NCBI GenBank assembly: GCA_905216025.1
Contig: CAJMSE010000019.1
Coordinates: forward strand, 1 to 64,000
Source of the DNA: an uncultured bacterium
GTDB lineage: Bacteria; Bacteroidota; Bacteroidia; Bacteroidales; Bacteroidaceae
Length of the DNA stretch: 64,000 bases
Direction: 5' to 3'
The position numbers were made by a program, and so were the translations under genes. Positions 55,869-63,924 of this stretch are shown here, piece after piece (position 1 is the stretch's first letter; each line of letters starts with the position of its first letter). The notes beneath the pieces were generated by a model. That model ran no database searches. It had not been told where the DNA came from and saw only the letters and a program-made list of their open reading frames with translations.

Positions 55869-57032
55869 TCAGTTGCCGGCGGCAACGAGAGCTTCAATCT
55901 CCGCCTCGACATCCTTCACCTGTCCGGAGCGGCATACGAGGCTGTTGGCACGGTTGATGATGAAATATTCGGGCAGGTTCTGGATGTTGTACGACCCGAG
56001 ATAGCGCGAGTTGAGGCCGTCGGCATCGCGGACGCATATCCACGGCAGGTTGCTCGTCTGCTGCTTCCAGAAGTGTTCGTCGGCATCGAGCGCCACCTGG
56101 TAGATCTCGAAGCCGCGCGAGTGGAACTTGTCGTACAGCTCGCGCAGCATCAGGATGCGCGCGGGAGACTCCTTCATGCCGAAGACGTGGAAGTCGAGCA
56201 GCACCACCTTGCCGGCCAGCGCTGTCAGCGTGCGCTCCCGTCCCCTGTTGTCGGGCAGGGCAATGTCTATCACGCCCGACGTCACAATCTTGTCGGCCTC
56301 GATGACCTGCTCCCTGTTAGCCGCCGCGATGCGTTCGTTGCGCATGCCCTCGATGGCAATGTTGTGCAGGTTCTCGCCGCGCTGGGCACCCGGGTAGAAC
56401 GTGTCCCAGGCCGTGGCCACGGCGGCGAACACCTTGATGTCGCCCTTGTCGCTGCGCGGGTTGAAGAGCAGGAAGTCGCCCAGCGTCTGGAAGAGGGCGA
56501 AGTAAGACGATGCCGCCTTCGGTTCCTTGAAGATATAGTTTTCCTTTACGTCGTTCTTGTAGGCCTCCACCATCTTCGTCAGGCTGTCTGCCGCCTCGCC
56601 GCAGCCCAGCGACGTGTTGGCCTCGAGCGCCATCGCGCGGTGCAGCAGGTCTATCTGCTTCAGTGCGAGAGCCTTTATGCGGGTGCAGTTTTCCGACCCC
56701 TCGACGGTGTATCCCGTGGGCATGTCGGCATATCCGGCCTTCACGGTGATGGTCTCTGTAGAGTCTGCCGAGATGTTTATTATCCTGTCGCTGATGCGCA
56801 GGCGGTAGAACTCAGGCGCCGTGGCGGCCTTGTCGCTGAAAGTGAAGCTGCCGTCGCTGCCGAGTTTCACGGAGTCTACCGTCACCGGACCCGCGAGACT
56901 CATGTTCTCGAAGTATAGCACGGAGTCTGCCGCGCCGGTGATTTCACCCTTCACGGTGAACCGTTCTCCCCTGTCGCACGATGCGACGGCAAGCGCTGCC
57001 AGTGCGGCGGCCATGCAAGCAAAATGTCTCAT
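55869..57032 (-). CDS. DUF4369/thioredoxin-fold lipoprotein lacking CXXC
   Basis: A 387-residue lipoprotein (lipobox VASC, Cys at about 19). The N-terminal DUF4369-like beta domain (FTVKGEITGAADSVLYFENM) is followed by a helical linker and a TlpA-like thioredoxin fold (TLTALAGKVVLLDFHVFGMK, FHSRGFEIYQVALDADEHFW, NLPEYFIINRANSLV). Where TlpA has the WCxxC redox motif, this protein has FGMKES, so it cannot do thiol-disulfide chemistry that way. Similar cysteine-less versions exist in Bacteroidota. The function is unknown. The promoter box is at 57073. Confidence 0.85.
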   Translation of the reverse strand: MRHFACMAAALAALAVASCDRGERFTVKGEITGAADSVLYFENMSLAGPVTVDSVKLGSDGSFTFSDKAATAPEFYRLRISDRIINISADSTETITVKAGYADMPTGYTVEGSENCTRIKALALKQIDLLHRAMALEANTSLGCGEAADSLTKMVEAYKNDVKENYIFKEPKAASSYFALFQTLGDFLLFNPRSDKGDIKVFAAVATAWDTFYPGAQRGENLHNIAIEGMRNERIAAANREQVIEADKIVTSGVIDIALPDNRGRERTLTALAGKVVLLDFHVFGMKESPARILMLRELYDKFHSRGFEIYQVALDADEHFWKQQTSNLPWICVRDADGLNSRYLGSYNIQNLPEYFIINRANSLVCRSGQVKDVEAEIEALVAAGN

Positions 57033-57072
57033 GTCTCTTTTCTTATTGTTATGATAATGCTTTTAAACGGTG

Positions 57073-57080
57073 CAAAGATA
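57073..57080 (-). promoter_or_regulatory. Promoter -7 box for thioredoxin-fold gene
   Basis: TATCTTTG on the minus strand, 40 bp before the start codon. Confidence 0.55.
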
Positions 57081-57113
57081 CGCAGTTTTGAGCGTAAGCG
57101 CAGCCGCGCCCCG

Positions 57114-58493
57114 TCATTTTAACACTTGTTTCCTTATAGTCTTGCGCCCGTCGCTGATGGTCAGTTCGCCGGCCGCCGTGCCGCGGCTGATGCCCCGCAG
57201 GTCATAGACCCGCCCGCTGCTGCGCCGCTGCGTTGCGGCGGGTGTGATGCCGGTGTCGTGGGTGTATAGGTTCTGCACGGTGAAGCCCATGCGCTCCATC
57301 TCGAGCGATGCCCATACGAACGGTCCCACGCCCTTGGCGTCGTTGTCGCGCACGGGCTCGCTGATGTAGTATTCGAACGAACCGTCGCGCCGCCGGTTGC
57401 TGTCAGGACCGAGGCCTGACACCTCGCAGCACTTCGTCAGCGATATCGTGCCGTCGGAGTTCTTCTTGATGAACTCGCTGACGATGCCCCGGTAGCCCTT
57501 GATGCCCGCCTCGAGGCAGCTGTCGTCGAGGTATCCGAGGCGGTGACCCTTCAGCAGGCAGTAGGTGAACATCGACGAGGCGGTTGCCTCGAGATAGTTG
57601 CGCGGGTCGTCCACGTCCATCACGTCGTACCACACGCCGCTCGCGTCGTCCTGATATCTCACCACCGAGCGCATCACCTTGCGTAGCATCTCCTCGATGT
57701 CAGCCCTGCGGGCATAGTCTTCCGGCAGCACGTCGAGCACCTCGACCATGGCCATCGAGAACCATCCGAGCGCCCGCGCCCACGTGTGCTGGCTCAGTCC
57801 GGTGGTCTTGTCGGCCCAGAACATCGAGTGCGTCTCGTCCCAGGCGTGCTTCCACAGTTCCGTCGGCTCGTCGTATGTGCGCGCCTCCGTCTTCGTTATC
57901 TGGTCCGCCGCGTCGTCGTAGTAGTGCATCACGTTGTCCGGGCGGAGCCACGGCGCGGCCATGCAGTAGAACGGCAGTCCCATGAAGATGCCGTCGAGCC
58001 ACACCTGGTTGGCGTAGATAGCCTTGTGCCACCATACCCCTTCCTTGGTGCGGGGCTGGTTCTCGAGCTGCTTGAAGAGTGTGCAGAGCGCCAGCGAGTC
58101 CTTTGCCGCCGGGAAGAGGTTGTACATCCGCAGGATGAAGCGCCCCGTGCGCACGTTGTCGAGGTTGAAGTCGCTGTACTTATACTTCGTGATGTTGCCC
58201 TTGCTGTCAATCATTTTCGCCGGATACTCCTTCAGGTAATCCGCTATTCCGTCGCCGCCGTATTCGAGGTAGGTGTCGAGCATCGACTCGAGCTCTATCC
58301 CCATGACGTAGCTCCAGCGCGGACTGCTCGAGAAGTCGAGGTTGTAGGGATGCGGAGTGCGCTTCATCTCGGAAGCCACGAGCCACTCGCTGTAGTGCGT
58401 GTGCCCGGCGTCGGCCGCGGTGGAGGCCGCGTGCGCTCCGGTGCCAGCCGCTGCGGCGAGCATGAAGAGGAGCGCTTTCAGTGTCTTGATCAT
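57114..58493 (-). CDS. GH105 unsaturated rhamnogalacturonyl hydrolase-like protein
   Basis: A 459-residue secreted enzyme of the GH88/GH105 alpha/alpha-toroid type. Signal peptide (LLFMLAAAAGTGAHA), then YVMGIELESMLDTYLEYGGD, IYANQVWLDGIFMGLPFYCM (catalytic Asp in WLDG), WKHAWDET, WARALGWFSMAMVEVLDVLP and YLEATASSMFTYCL. These release 4,5-unsaturated galacturonic acid from rhamnogalacturonan fragments. The C-terminal RVYDLRGISR tail resembles the short tail of other secreted proteins here. The promoter box is at 58595 and repeat F3 forms most of the leader. Confidence 0.88.
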   Translation of the reverse strand: MIKTLKALLFMLAAAAGTGAHAASTAADAGHTHYSEWLVASEMKRTPHPYNLDFSSSPRWSYVMGIELESMLDTYLEYGGDGIADYLKEYPAKMIDSKGNITKYKYSDFNLDNVRTGRFILRMYNLFPAAKDSLALCTLFKQLENQPRTKEGVWWHKAIYANQVWLDGIFMGLPFYCMAAPWLRPDNVMHYYDDAADQITKTEARTYDEPTELWKHAWDETHSMFWADKTTGLSQHTWARALGWFSMAMVEVLDVLPEDYARRADIEEMLRKVMRSVVRYQDDASGVWYDVMDVDDPRNYLEATASSMFTYCLLKGHRLGYLDDSCLEAGIKGYRGIVSEFIKKNSDGTISLTKCCEVSGLGPDSNRRRDGSFEYYISEPVRDNDAKGVGPFVWASLEMERMGFTVQNLYTHDTGITPAATQRRSSGRVYDLRGISRGTAAGELTISDGRKTIRKQVLK

Positions 58494-58520
58494 ATCTTTG
58501 ATGGTTTTAGTTAGTTGCAG

Positions 58521-58592
58521 CCGGAGAGCTCTGAGGGATCGGAGTTCTCTGAGAGCTCGTAGCCCTCAGAGTTTTCAGAGCCCTCAGAGCCC
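58521..58592. repeat. Repeat family F, copy 3
   Basis: CCGGAGAGCTCTGAGGGATC, TCTGAGAGCTCGTAGCCC and CAGAGTTTTCAGAGCCCTCA words, same family as 10209 and 54658. It lies within the 5' leader of the GH105 gene. Confidence 0.75.
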
Positions 58593-58594
58593 CG

Positions 58595-58602
58595 CAAAGA
58601 TA
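58595..58602 (-). promoter_or_regulatory. Promoter -7 box for GH105 gene
   Basis: TATCTTTG on the minus strand, 101 bp before the start codon; the transcript would begin with repeat F3. Confidence 0.55.
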
Positions 58603-58697
58603 CGCCTTTTTCTCCGTATTCCGTGCTCCTGAGCACATTATATCATAATAAAACCAAAAATAACCGCCTTTTATGCACTCGTTCGCGCGAATTTAGT

Positions 58698-58705
58698 TAT
58701 CTTTG
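58698..58705 (+). promoter_or_regulatory. Promoter -7 box for pnp
   Basis: TATCTTTG, 38 bp before ATG 58744. Confidence 0.6.
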
Positions 58706-58743
58706 TCCGAATTTTTATTTTTAAGATGTTTTTAATATAAAAG

Positions 58744-61062
58744 ATGAACGTAATTACGAAAACCATTCAACTGGCAGATGGCAGAACCATCTCCATTGAA
58801 ACCGGGAAGGTGGCAAAGCAGGCCGACGGCAGTGTTGTGCTGCGCATGGGCAACACCGTGCTGCTGGCCACTGTTTGTGCCGCAAAGGATGCAGTTCCCG
58901 GTACTGACTTCATGCCCTTGCAGGTAGACTACAAGGAGCAGTATTCCGCCGCCGGCCGATTCCCCGGCGGATTCACCAAGCGCGAGGGTAAGCCGGGCGA
59001 CAACGAGATTCTCACATCACGTCTCGTAGACCGCGTGCTGCGCCCCCTGTTCCCCTCAAACTATCATGCAGAAGTATTCGTTAACGTGATGCTGCTCAGT
59101 GCCGACGGCGTTGACCAGCCCGATGCGTTGGCCGGATTCGCCGCTTCGGCAGCCCTGGCCTGTTCAGATATCCCCTTCGAGTGCCCCATCAGTGAGGTCC
59201 GCGTAGCCCGTATCAATGGCGAGTATGTCATCAACCCGACATTCGAGCAGATGAAGGACGCAGACATGGACATCATGGTAGGTGCCTCGGCAGAGAACAT
59301 CATGATGGTGGAAGGCGAGATGAAGGAAGTGTCCGAGCAGGACATGATTGGCGCACTCAAGGCCGCCATGGCCGCAATCAAGCCCATGTGCGAGCTGCAG
59401 ACGGAGCTGAGCAAGGAGCTCGGCACCGACGTCAAGCGCGAGTACGACCATGAGGTGAACGACGAGGAGCTGCGCGAGCAGGTCAACAAGGAGTGCTACC
59501 AGAAGGCATACGACATCACGCGCCAGGCCCTCGACAAGCAGGCACGTGCCGAGGCCTTCGAGAAGATTATCGAAGACTTCAAGGAGAGCTATGCCGCCGC
59601 ACACGCCGGCCTCACCGAGGACGAGCTGGAAGAGAAGTGCGCCATGATGGACCGCTACTACCACGACGTTGAGCGCGACGCAATGCGCCGCTGCATCCTT
59701 GACGAGGGCATCCGTCTCGACGGCCGCAAGACCGACGAGATACGCCCGATATGGTGCGAGGTAAGCCCGCTGCCCATGCCTCACGGAAGCTCGATATTCA
59801 CCCGCGGCGAGACGCAGAGCCTCTCTACATGTACGCTCGGCACGAAGCTCGACGAGAAACTCGTGGACGACGTGCTCGACAAGAGCTACCAGCGCTTCCT
59901 GCTTCACTATAACTTCCCGCCTTTCTGCACCGGCGAGGCCAAGGCACAGCGTGGCGTCGGCCGCCGCGAGATAGGACACGGACACCTCGCATGGCGCGGT
60001 CTGAAAGGTCAGATACCCGAAGACTTCCCCTACACAGTGCGCCTCGTGAGCCAAATTCTCGAGAGCAACGGCTCGTCGTCGATGGCTACCGTATGTGCCG
60101 GAACGCTGGCGCTGATGGATGCCGGCGTGCCGATGAAGAAGCCCGTGAGCGGCATTGCCATGGGACTCATCAAGAACCCGGGTGAGGAGAAGTATGCCGT
60201 GCTCAGCGATATCCTCGGCGACGAGGACCATCTTGGCGACATGGACTTCAAGACCACCGGTACGAAGGATGGCTTGACAGCCACCCAGATGGACATCAAG
60301 TGCGACGGACTGAGCTTCGAGATTCTCGAGAAGGCCCTCATGCAGGCCAAGGCCGGCCGCGAGCACATCCTCGGCAAGCTGACCGAGACGATTGCCGAGC
60401 CGCGTCCCGAGCTGAAGCCCCACGTGCCGCGCATCGTACAGATAGAGATTCCCAAGGAGTTCATCGGTGCTGTGATAGGCCCGGGCGGCAAGATCATCCA
60501 GCAGATGCAGGAGGATACCGGAGCCACTATCGCCATCGACGAGATAGACGGTGTGGGCAAGGTTCAGGTGAGCGGACCCGACAAGGACAGCATCGACGCA
60601 GCCCTCGCCAAGATCCGCGCTATCGTCGCAATACCCGAGGTAGGCGAGATCTACGACGGAACGGTGCGTTCGGTGATGCCTTACGGATGTTTCGTTGAGA
60701 TCATGCCCGGCAAGGACGGCCTGCTCCATATCAGCGAGATAGACTGGAAGCGCCTCGAGACGGTTGAGGAAGCCGGCATCAAGGAGGGCGACAAGATAAA
60801 GGTCAAGCTGATGGAGATAGACCCGAAGACTGGCAAGTACAAGCTCTCGCGCCGTGTCCTCATCGATAAGCCGGCCGACTACGTGGAGCGTCCCGCACGC
60901 GGCGAGCGCCGTGAGCGTCGTCCGCGCCCCGAGCGTGGTGAGCGCCGTCCCCGTCCCGAGCGCGGCGAGCGCCGTCAGGGTCAGGACTTCAACGAAGCTC
61001 CCGCACACGAGAACCACGAGCCGAAAGACTTTAACGACTCTCTCGACAAGATGGATTTCTAA
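58744..61062 (+). CDS. pnp: Polyribonucleotide nucleotidyltransferase (PNPase)
   Basis: A 772-residue exoribonuclease that degrades RNA phosphorolytically. Two RNase-PH-like domains (LADGRTISIETGKVAKQADG start; GRFPGGFTKREGKPGD; GRREIGHGHLAWRGLKGQIP), a helical linker, a KH domain (IGAVIGPGGKIIQQMQEDTG) at about 565-620 and an S1 domain (GTVRSVMPYGCFVEIMPGKD) at about 640-710. The C-terminus carries an RGERR/RPRPERGE basic repeat, a possible RNA-binding tail common in Bacteroidota PNPases. It is monocistronic, with a terminator and repeat array C3 after it. Confidence 0.96.
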   Translation: MNVITKTIQLADGRTISIETGKVAKQADGSVVLRMGNTVLLATVCAAKDAVPGTDFMPLQVDYKEQYSAAGRFPGGFTKREGKPGDNEILTSRLVDRVLRPLFPSNYHAEVFVNVMLLSADGVDQPDALAGFAASAALACSDIPFECPISEVRVARINGEYVINPTFEQMKDADMDIMVGASAENIMMVEGEMKEVSEQDMIGALKAAMAAIKPMCELQTELSKELGTDVKREYDHEVNDEELREQVNKECYQKAYDITRQALDKQARAEAFEKIIEDFKESYAAAHAGLTEDELEEKCAMMDRYYHDVERDAMRRCILDEGIRLDGRKTDEIRPIWCEVSPLPMPHGSSIFTRGETQSLSTCTLGTKLDEKLVDDVLDKSYQRFLLHYNFPPFCTGEAKAQRGVGRREIGHGHLAWRGLKGQIPEDFPYTVRLVSQILESNGSSSMATVCAGTLALMDAGVPMKKPVSGIAMGLIKNPGEEKYAVLSDILGDEDHLGDMDFKTTGTKDGLTATQMDIKCDGLSFEILEKALMQAKAGREHILGKLTETIAEPRPELKPHVPRIVQIEIPKEFIGAVIGPGGKIIQQMQEDTGATIAIDEIDGVGKVQVSGPDKDSIDAALAKIRAIVAIPEVGEIYDGTVRSVMPYGCFVEIMPGKDGLLHISEIDWKRLETVEEAGIKEGDKIKVKLMEIDPKTGKYKLSRRVLIDKPADYVERPARGERRERRPRPERGERRPRPERGERRQGQDFNEAPAHENHEPKDFNDSLDKMDF

Positions 61063-61137
61063 TCCCGGCGGGACGGATTTCTAATCTTGATGAGGCGGCT
61101 TTATAAGCCGTACACATATTATTATATATTATATAGG

Positions 61138-61180
61138 AAAATCCCTGCAACATGCCGGCGGCATCGTTGCAGGGATTTTT
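61138..61180 (+). terminator. Terminator of pnp
   Basis: AAAATCCCTGCAACATGCC pairs with GGCATCGTTGCAGGGATTTT (one bulge) with a GGC loop, followed by TTTTG. It lies 75 bp past the stop. Confidence 0.75.
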
Positions 61181-61184
61181 GTTT

Positions 61185-61291
61185 GTTACGCATGGCGCGT
61201 CACGGTGTTACCTGCCGCACGTAACACTGTGACGCGCCACGCGTAACACCGTGACGTGCCGCAGGTGACATTGTTACGCGTGGCAGGTAAC
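61185..61291. repeat. Repeat family C, array 3: 22-bp period
   Basis: Five units start at 61185, 61207, 61229, 61251 and 61273, exactly 22 bp apart, each 19 bp with GTNAC at both ends. The array follows the pnp terminator and precedes the tRNA-Asn terminator, so it lies between two 3' ends. Confidence 0.92.
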
Positions 61292-61323
61292 GATGCGGGC
61301 GGGGCTTACTTTCACACAAACAA

Positions 61324-61351
61324 AAAGTCCGAAGATTTCTCTTCGGACTTT
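61324..61351 (-). terminator. Terminator of tRNA-Asn
   Basis: AAAGTCCGAAG (61324-61334) pairs perfectly with CTTCGGACTTT (61341-61351); on the minus strand TTTGTTTGTG follows. It starts 4 bp from the tRNA 3' end. Confidence 0.8.
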
Positions 61352-61354
61352 CAG

Positions 61355-61428
61355 CGCTTCAAGATGGGCTTGAACCAACGACCCCCTGATTAACAGTCAG
61401 GTGCTCTAACCAACTGAGCTATTGAAGC
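61355..61428 (-). tRNA. tRNA-Asn (GTT)
   Basis: The minus strand folds as a 74-nt tRNA: acceptor GCTTCAA/TTGAAGC (perfect), D arm GCTCAGTTGGTTAGAGC, anticodon arm CCTGACTGTTAATCAGG with anticodon GTT, and T arm GTTGGTTCAAGCCCAT. The discriminator is G, as expected for Asn. CCA is not encoded. Confidence 0.97.
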
Positions 61429-61465
61429 AATAAGTTTCTTTCAGCACTTGTTCTCAAATGCGATG

Positions 61466-61473
61466 CAAAGGTA
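61466..61473 (-). promoter_or_regulatory. Promoter -7 box for tRNA-Asn
   Basis: TACCTTTG on the minus strand, 38 bp before the mature tRNA 5' end. Confidence 0.6.
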
Positions 61474-61638
61474 ATGAGTTTTTCGGAAACGTGCAAACTT
61501 TTCCCGAAAAAAATCGTTTAAACATATATTTTTTTGCAAAAAAGAACCGGTGACGCGCCGTTATTAGAGTATAAACATGTAAATTTGCACTTATAATCAA
61601 AACAACCGCAAGGTGAACAGTAACCAACAGACGACAGA

Positions 61639-63303
61639 ATGAAAAGGCAACTGATCATGATAGCGCTCGCATTGCTTGCCGCCACGGCAGGGCAGGCGCA
61701 GAAAAAGGAAAACCACAACTTCGAGGTGGCGAAGAACCTGGATATCTTCAATGCCATATACAAGAACCTCGACCTGATGTATGTGGACACGCTCAATCCG
61801 GCGGAGGTCATCGGAAACGGCATCAACGCGATGCTCGGCAGTCTCGACCCGTATACCGAATACTATCCGGAAGACAAGACGAAGAACCTCAAGATGATGA
61901 TAACCGGAAAGTATGCGGGCATCGGTGCCCTCATACGCTATCACCGTCGGCTCAAGCGCGTGGTGGTGGACGTGCCTTACGAGGGTATGCCCGCTGCGGA
62001 GGTGGGGCTGCGCAAGGGCGACATCATCCTGGCCATCGACGACAGCGTGACCACGGACAAGGACGTCAGCTATGTCAGCAGCCACCTGCGCGGCGAGCCC
62101 GGCACGAGCTTCGTGCTGAAGATAAAGCGCCCGTCGACAGGCAAGACGATGAAGTTCAAGATTACGCGCCGGAACATCAAGATGCCCGGCATCCCCTATC
62201 ATGGCCTGCGCCCGGGCGGCATAGGCTACATAAACCTGAACGACTATACCGAGAACAGTGCGCGTGAGATGCGCCGCGTGTTCGTAGATCTGAAGAAGCA
62301 GGGCGCCGAGAAGCTCGTCCTCGACCTGCGTGGCAACGGCGGCGGCTCGCTCCAGGAAGCCATAGATATATTAAATATGTGGGTGCCGAGAGGACTGTCG
62401 CTCGTCGAGACGCGCGGAAAGCTCAAGCGGAACAACCGCGACTACAAGACGCGCATGGAGCCGGTGGACACGCTGATGCCCATCGTCGTGCTGGTGAACG
62501 GAGAGACGGCGAGTGCCGCCGAGATAACATGCGGCTCGCTGCAAGACCTCGACCGCGGCGTCGTCATGGGCACGCGCACATACGGCAAGGGACTCGTGCA
62601 GGGGATGATAGACCTGCCTTACAACACGGACATGAAGCTGACGACAAGCAAATACTACATACCGAGCGGACGGTGCATCCAGGCCATCAACTACAAGCAT
62701 GCCGGAGGAGGATATACCGAGCGCATCCCCGACAGCCTGACGCATGTGTTCCACACGAGGGCGGGGCGCGAGGTGCGCGACGGCGGCGGGATAAAGCCCG
62801 ACGTGGAGGTGAAGCCCGACACGTTCCCCAACATCGCGATATATCTCGACAGGGTCGACTCGGCCGAGGTGATGTTCGACTATACCGTCGACTACATAGC
62901 CTCGCATCCCACGATTGCCCCGGCGGAGGAGTTCCACCTGAGCGACGCCGACTTCGAAGACTTCAAGCAGCGCGTCATAAAGAGCGGCTTCTCATACGAC
63001 CCCATGAGCAGGAAGAAGTTTGACGACCTCGTCAAGACGGCACAGTTCGAGGGCTATTACGACGACGCCAAGGCCGAGTTCGAGGCCCTGAAGGCCAAGC
63101 TCAAGCACGATGTGTCCCGCGATATCGACCGCAACAAGGACGTCATCCGTGAGATGCTCGAGCGCGACATCGTCGAGGCCTACTACTATCAGGCAGGTGC
63201 CATCCGCGCCTCGATGGCCTACGACCGCCAGCTGCGCGAGGCCGAGCGGTTGCTGAATGACGGCGGAGAGTATGCGAAAATACTCGCTTCGCCCGCAAAA
63301 TAG
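61639..63303 (+). CDS. S41 family C-terminal processing protease, second copy
   Basis: A 554-residue periplasmic serine protease. Signal peptide (LIMIALALLAATAGQA), then IFNAIYKNLDLMYVDTLNPA, PDZ (IGALIRYHRRLKRVVVDVPY), the nucleophile Ser in NGETASAAEIT and Lys in TYGKGLVQGMIDLP. It is a paralogue of the gene at 37502 with a longer C-terminal helical part. In many Bacteroidota an S41 protease lies near rimP-nusA, but I have not checked this. It lies on the same strand just upstream of that operon, which has its own promoter. Confidence 0.9.
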   Translation: MKRQLIMIALALLAATAGQAQKKENHNFEVAKNLDIFNAIYKNLDLMYVDTLNPAEVIGNGINAMLGSLDPYTEYYPEDKTKNLKMMITGKYAGIGALIRYHRRLKRVVVDVPYEGMPAAEVGLRKGDIILAIDDSVTTDKDVSYVSSHLRGEPGTSFVLKIKRPSTGKTMKFKITRRNIKMPGIPYHGLRPGGIGYINLNDYTENSAREMRRVFVDLKKQGAEKLVLDLRGNGGGSLQEAIDILNMWVPRGLSLVETRGKLKRNNRDYKTRMEPVDTLMPIVVLVNGETASAAEITCGSLQDLDRGVVMGTRTYGKGLVQGMIDLPYNTDMKLTTSKYYIPSGRCIQAINYKHAGGGYTERIPDSLTHVFHTRAGREVRDGGGIKPDVEVKPDTFPNIAIYLDRVDSAEVMFDYTVDYIASHPTIAPAEEFHLSDADFEDFKQRVIKSGFSYDPMSRKKFDDLVKTAQFEGYYDDAKAEFEALKAKLKHDVSRDIDRNKDVIREMLERDIVEAYYYQAGAIRASMAYDRQLREAERLLNDGGEYAKILASPAK

Positions 63304-63352
63304 GCGGCAAGCCGATGATTTTGCCGTGTTTTTCATAAAAAAAGCGGAAAGA

Positions 63353-63384
63353 TTTGGCCGTTAGAGTAAATATTATTACCTTTG
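63353..63384 (+). promoter_or_regulatory. Promoter TTTG-N20-TACCTTTG for rimP-nusA
   Basis: TTTG 63353-63356 and TACCTTTG 63377-63384 with a 20-bp spacer; ATG 63453 follows about 68 bp later. Confidence 0.75.
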
Positions 63385-63452
63385 CGGCGTTCAGTGGAAT
63401 GAGGGGCTTCTCGAAAGCTCCTCATTTTATTTTAATAACATCATACATATAA

Positions 63453-63920
63453 ATGATAGACAAAAGCGTAGTAAAGGCAGTCGTTGAAGAATGGCTGGAG
63501 CAGGGAGAGTACTTCCTCGTAGACGTGACACAGACCCCCGACGACCGCATCGTCGTGGAGATAGACCATGCCGACGGGGTGTGGATTGACGATTGCGCGG
63601 AGCTCAGCCGCTTCGTGCAGGAGAAGCTCGGCGACGAGCTCGGCGACTATGAACTCGAGGTCGGCTCGGCCGGACTGGGGCAGCCTTTCAAGGTGGCGCG
63701 CCAGTATGTGAACCACATCGGCAAGGAGGTCGAGGTGCTCACGGAAGACGGCCGCAAGGTGCAGGGCGTGCTCACGGCAGTGGACGGCACGTCGTTCACC
63801 GTGACAGTGAAGGAAAAGCAGAAGGTCGAGGGCAAGAAACGCCCTGTCATCGCAGACGTGGAGAAAGCCTTTGACATGGATAAAGTGAAATATACAAAAT
63901 ACTTATTAAGCTTCAAATAG
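63453..63920 (+). CDS. rimP: Ribosome maturation factor RimP
   Basis: A 155-residue protein needed for 30S subunit maturation. The N-terminal alpha/beta domain has EYFLVDVTQTPDDRIVVEID and DCAELSRFVQEKLGDE; EVGSAGLGQPFKVARQY is the conserved GS-x-G-L-x-x-P motif; the C-terminal SH3-like domain has VEVLTEDGRKVQGVLTAVDG. It is followed 4 bp later by nusA, the standard order in bacteria. Confidence 0.93.
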   Translation: MIDKSVVKAVVEEWLEQGEYFLVDVTQTPDDRIVVEIDHADGVWIDDCAELSRFVQEKLGDELGDYELEVGSAGLGQPFKVARQYVNHIGKEVEVLTEDGRKVQGVLTAVDGTSFTVTVKEKQKVEGKKRPVIADVEKAFDMDKVKYTKYLLSFK

Positions 63921-63924
63921 AAAT

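Noticed and set aside
59164..61017. 617-residue minus-strand open frame across pnp
   Set aside because: It is the shadow of PNPase; composition is Leu/His/Val-rich without any fold-like pattern and there is no promoter.
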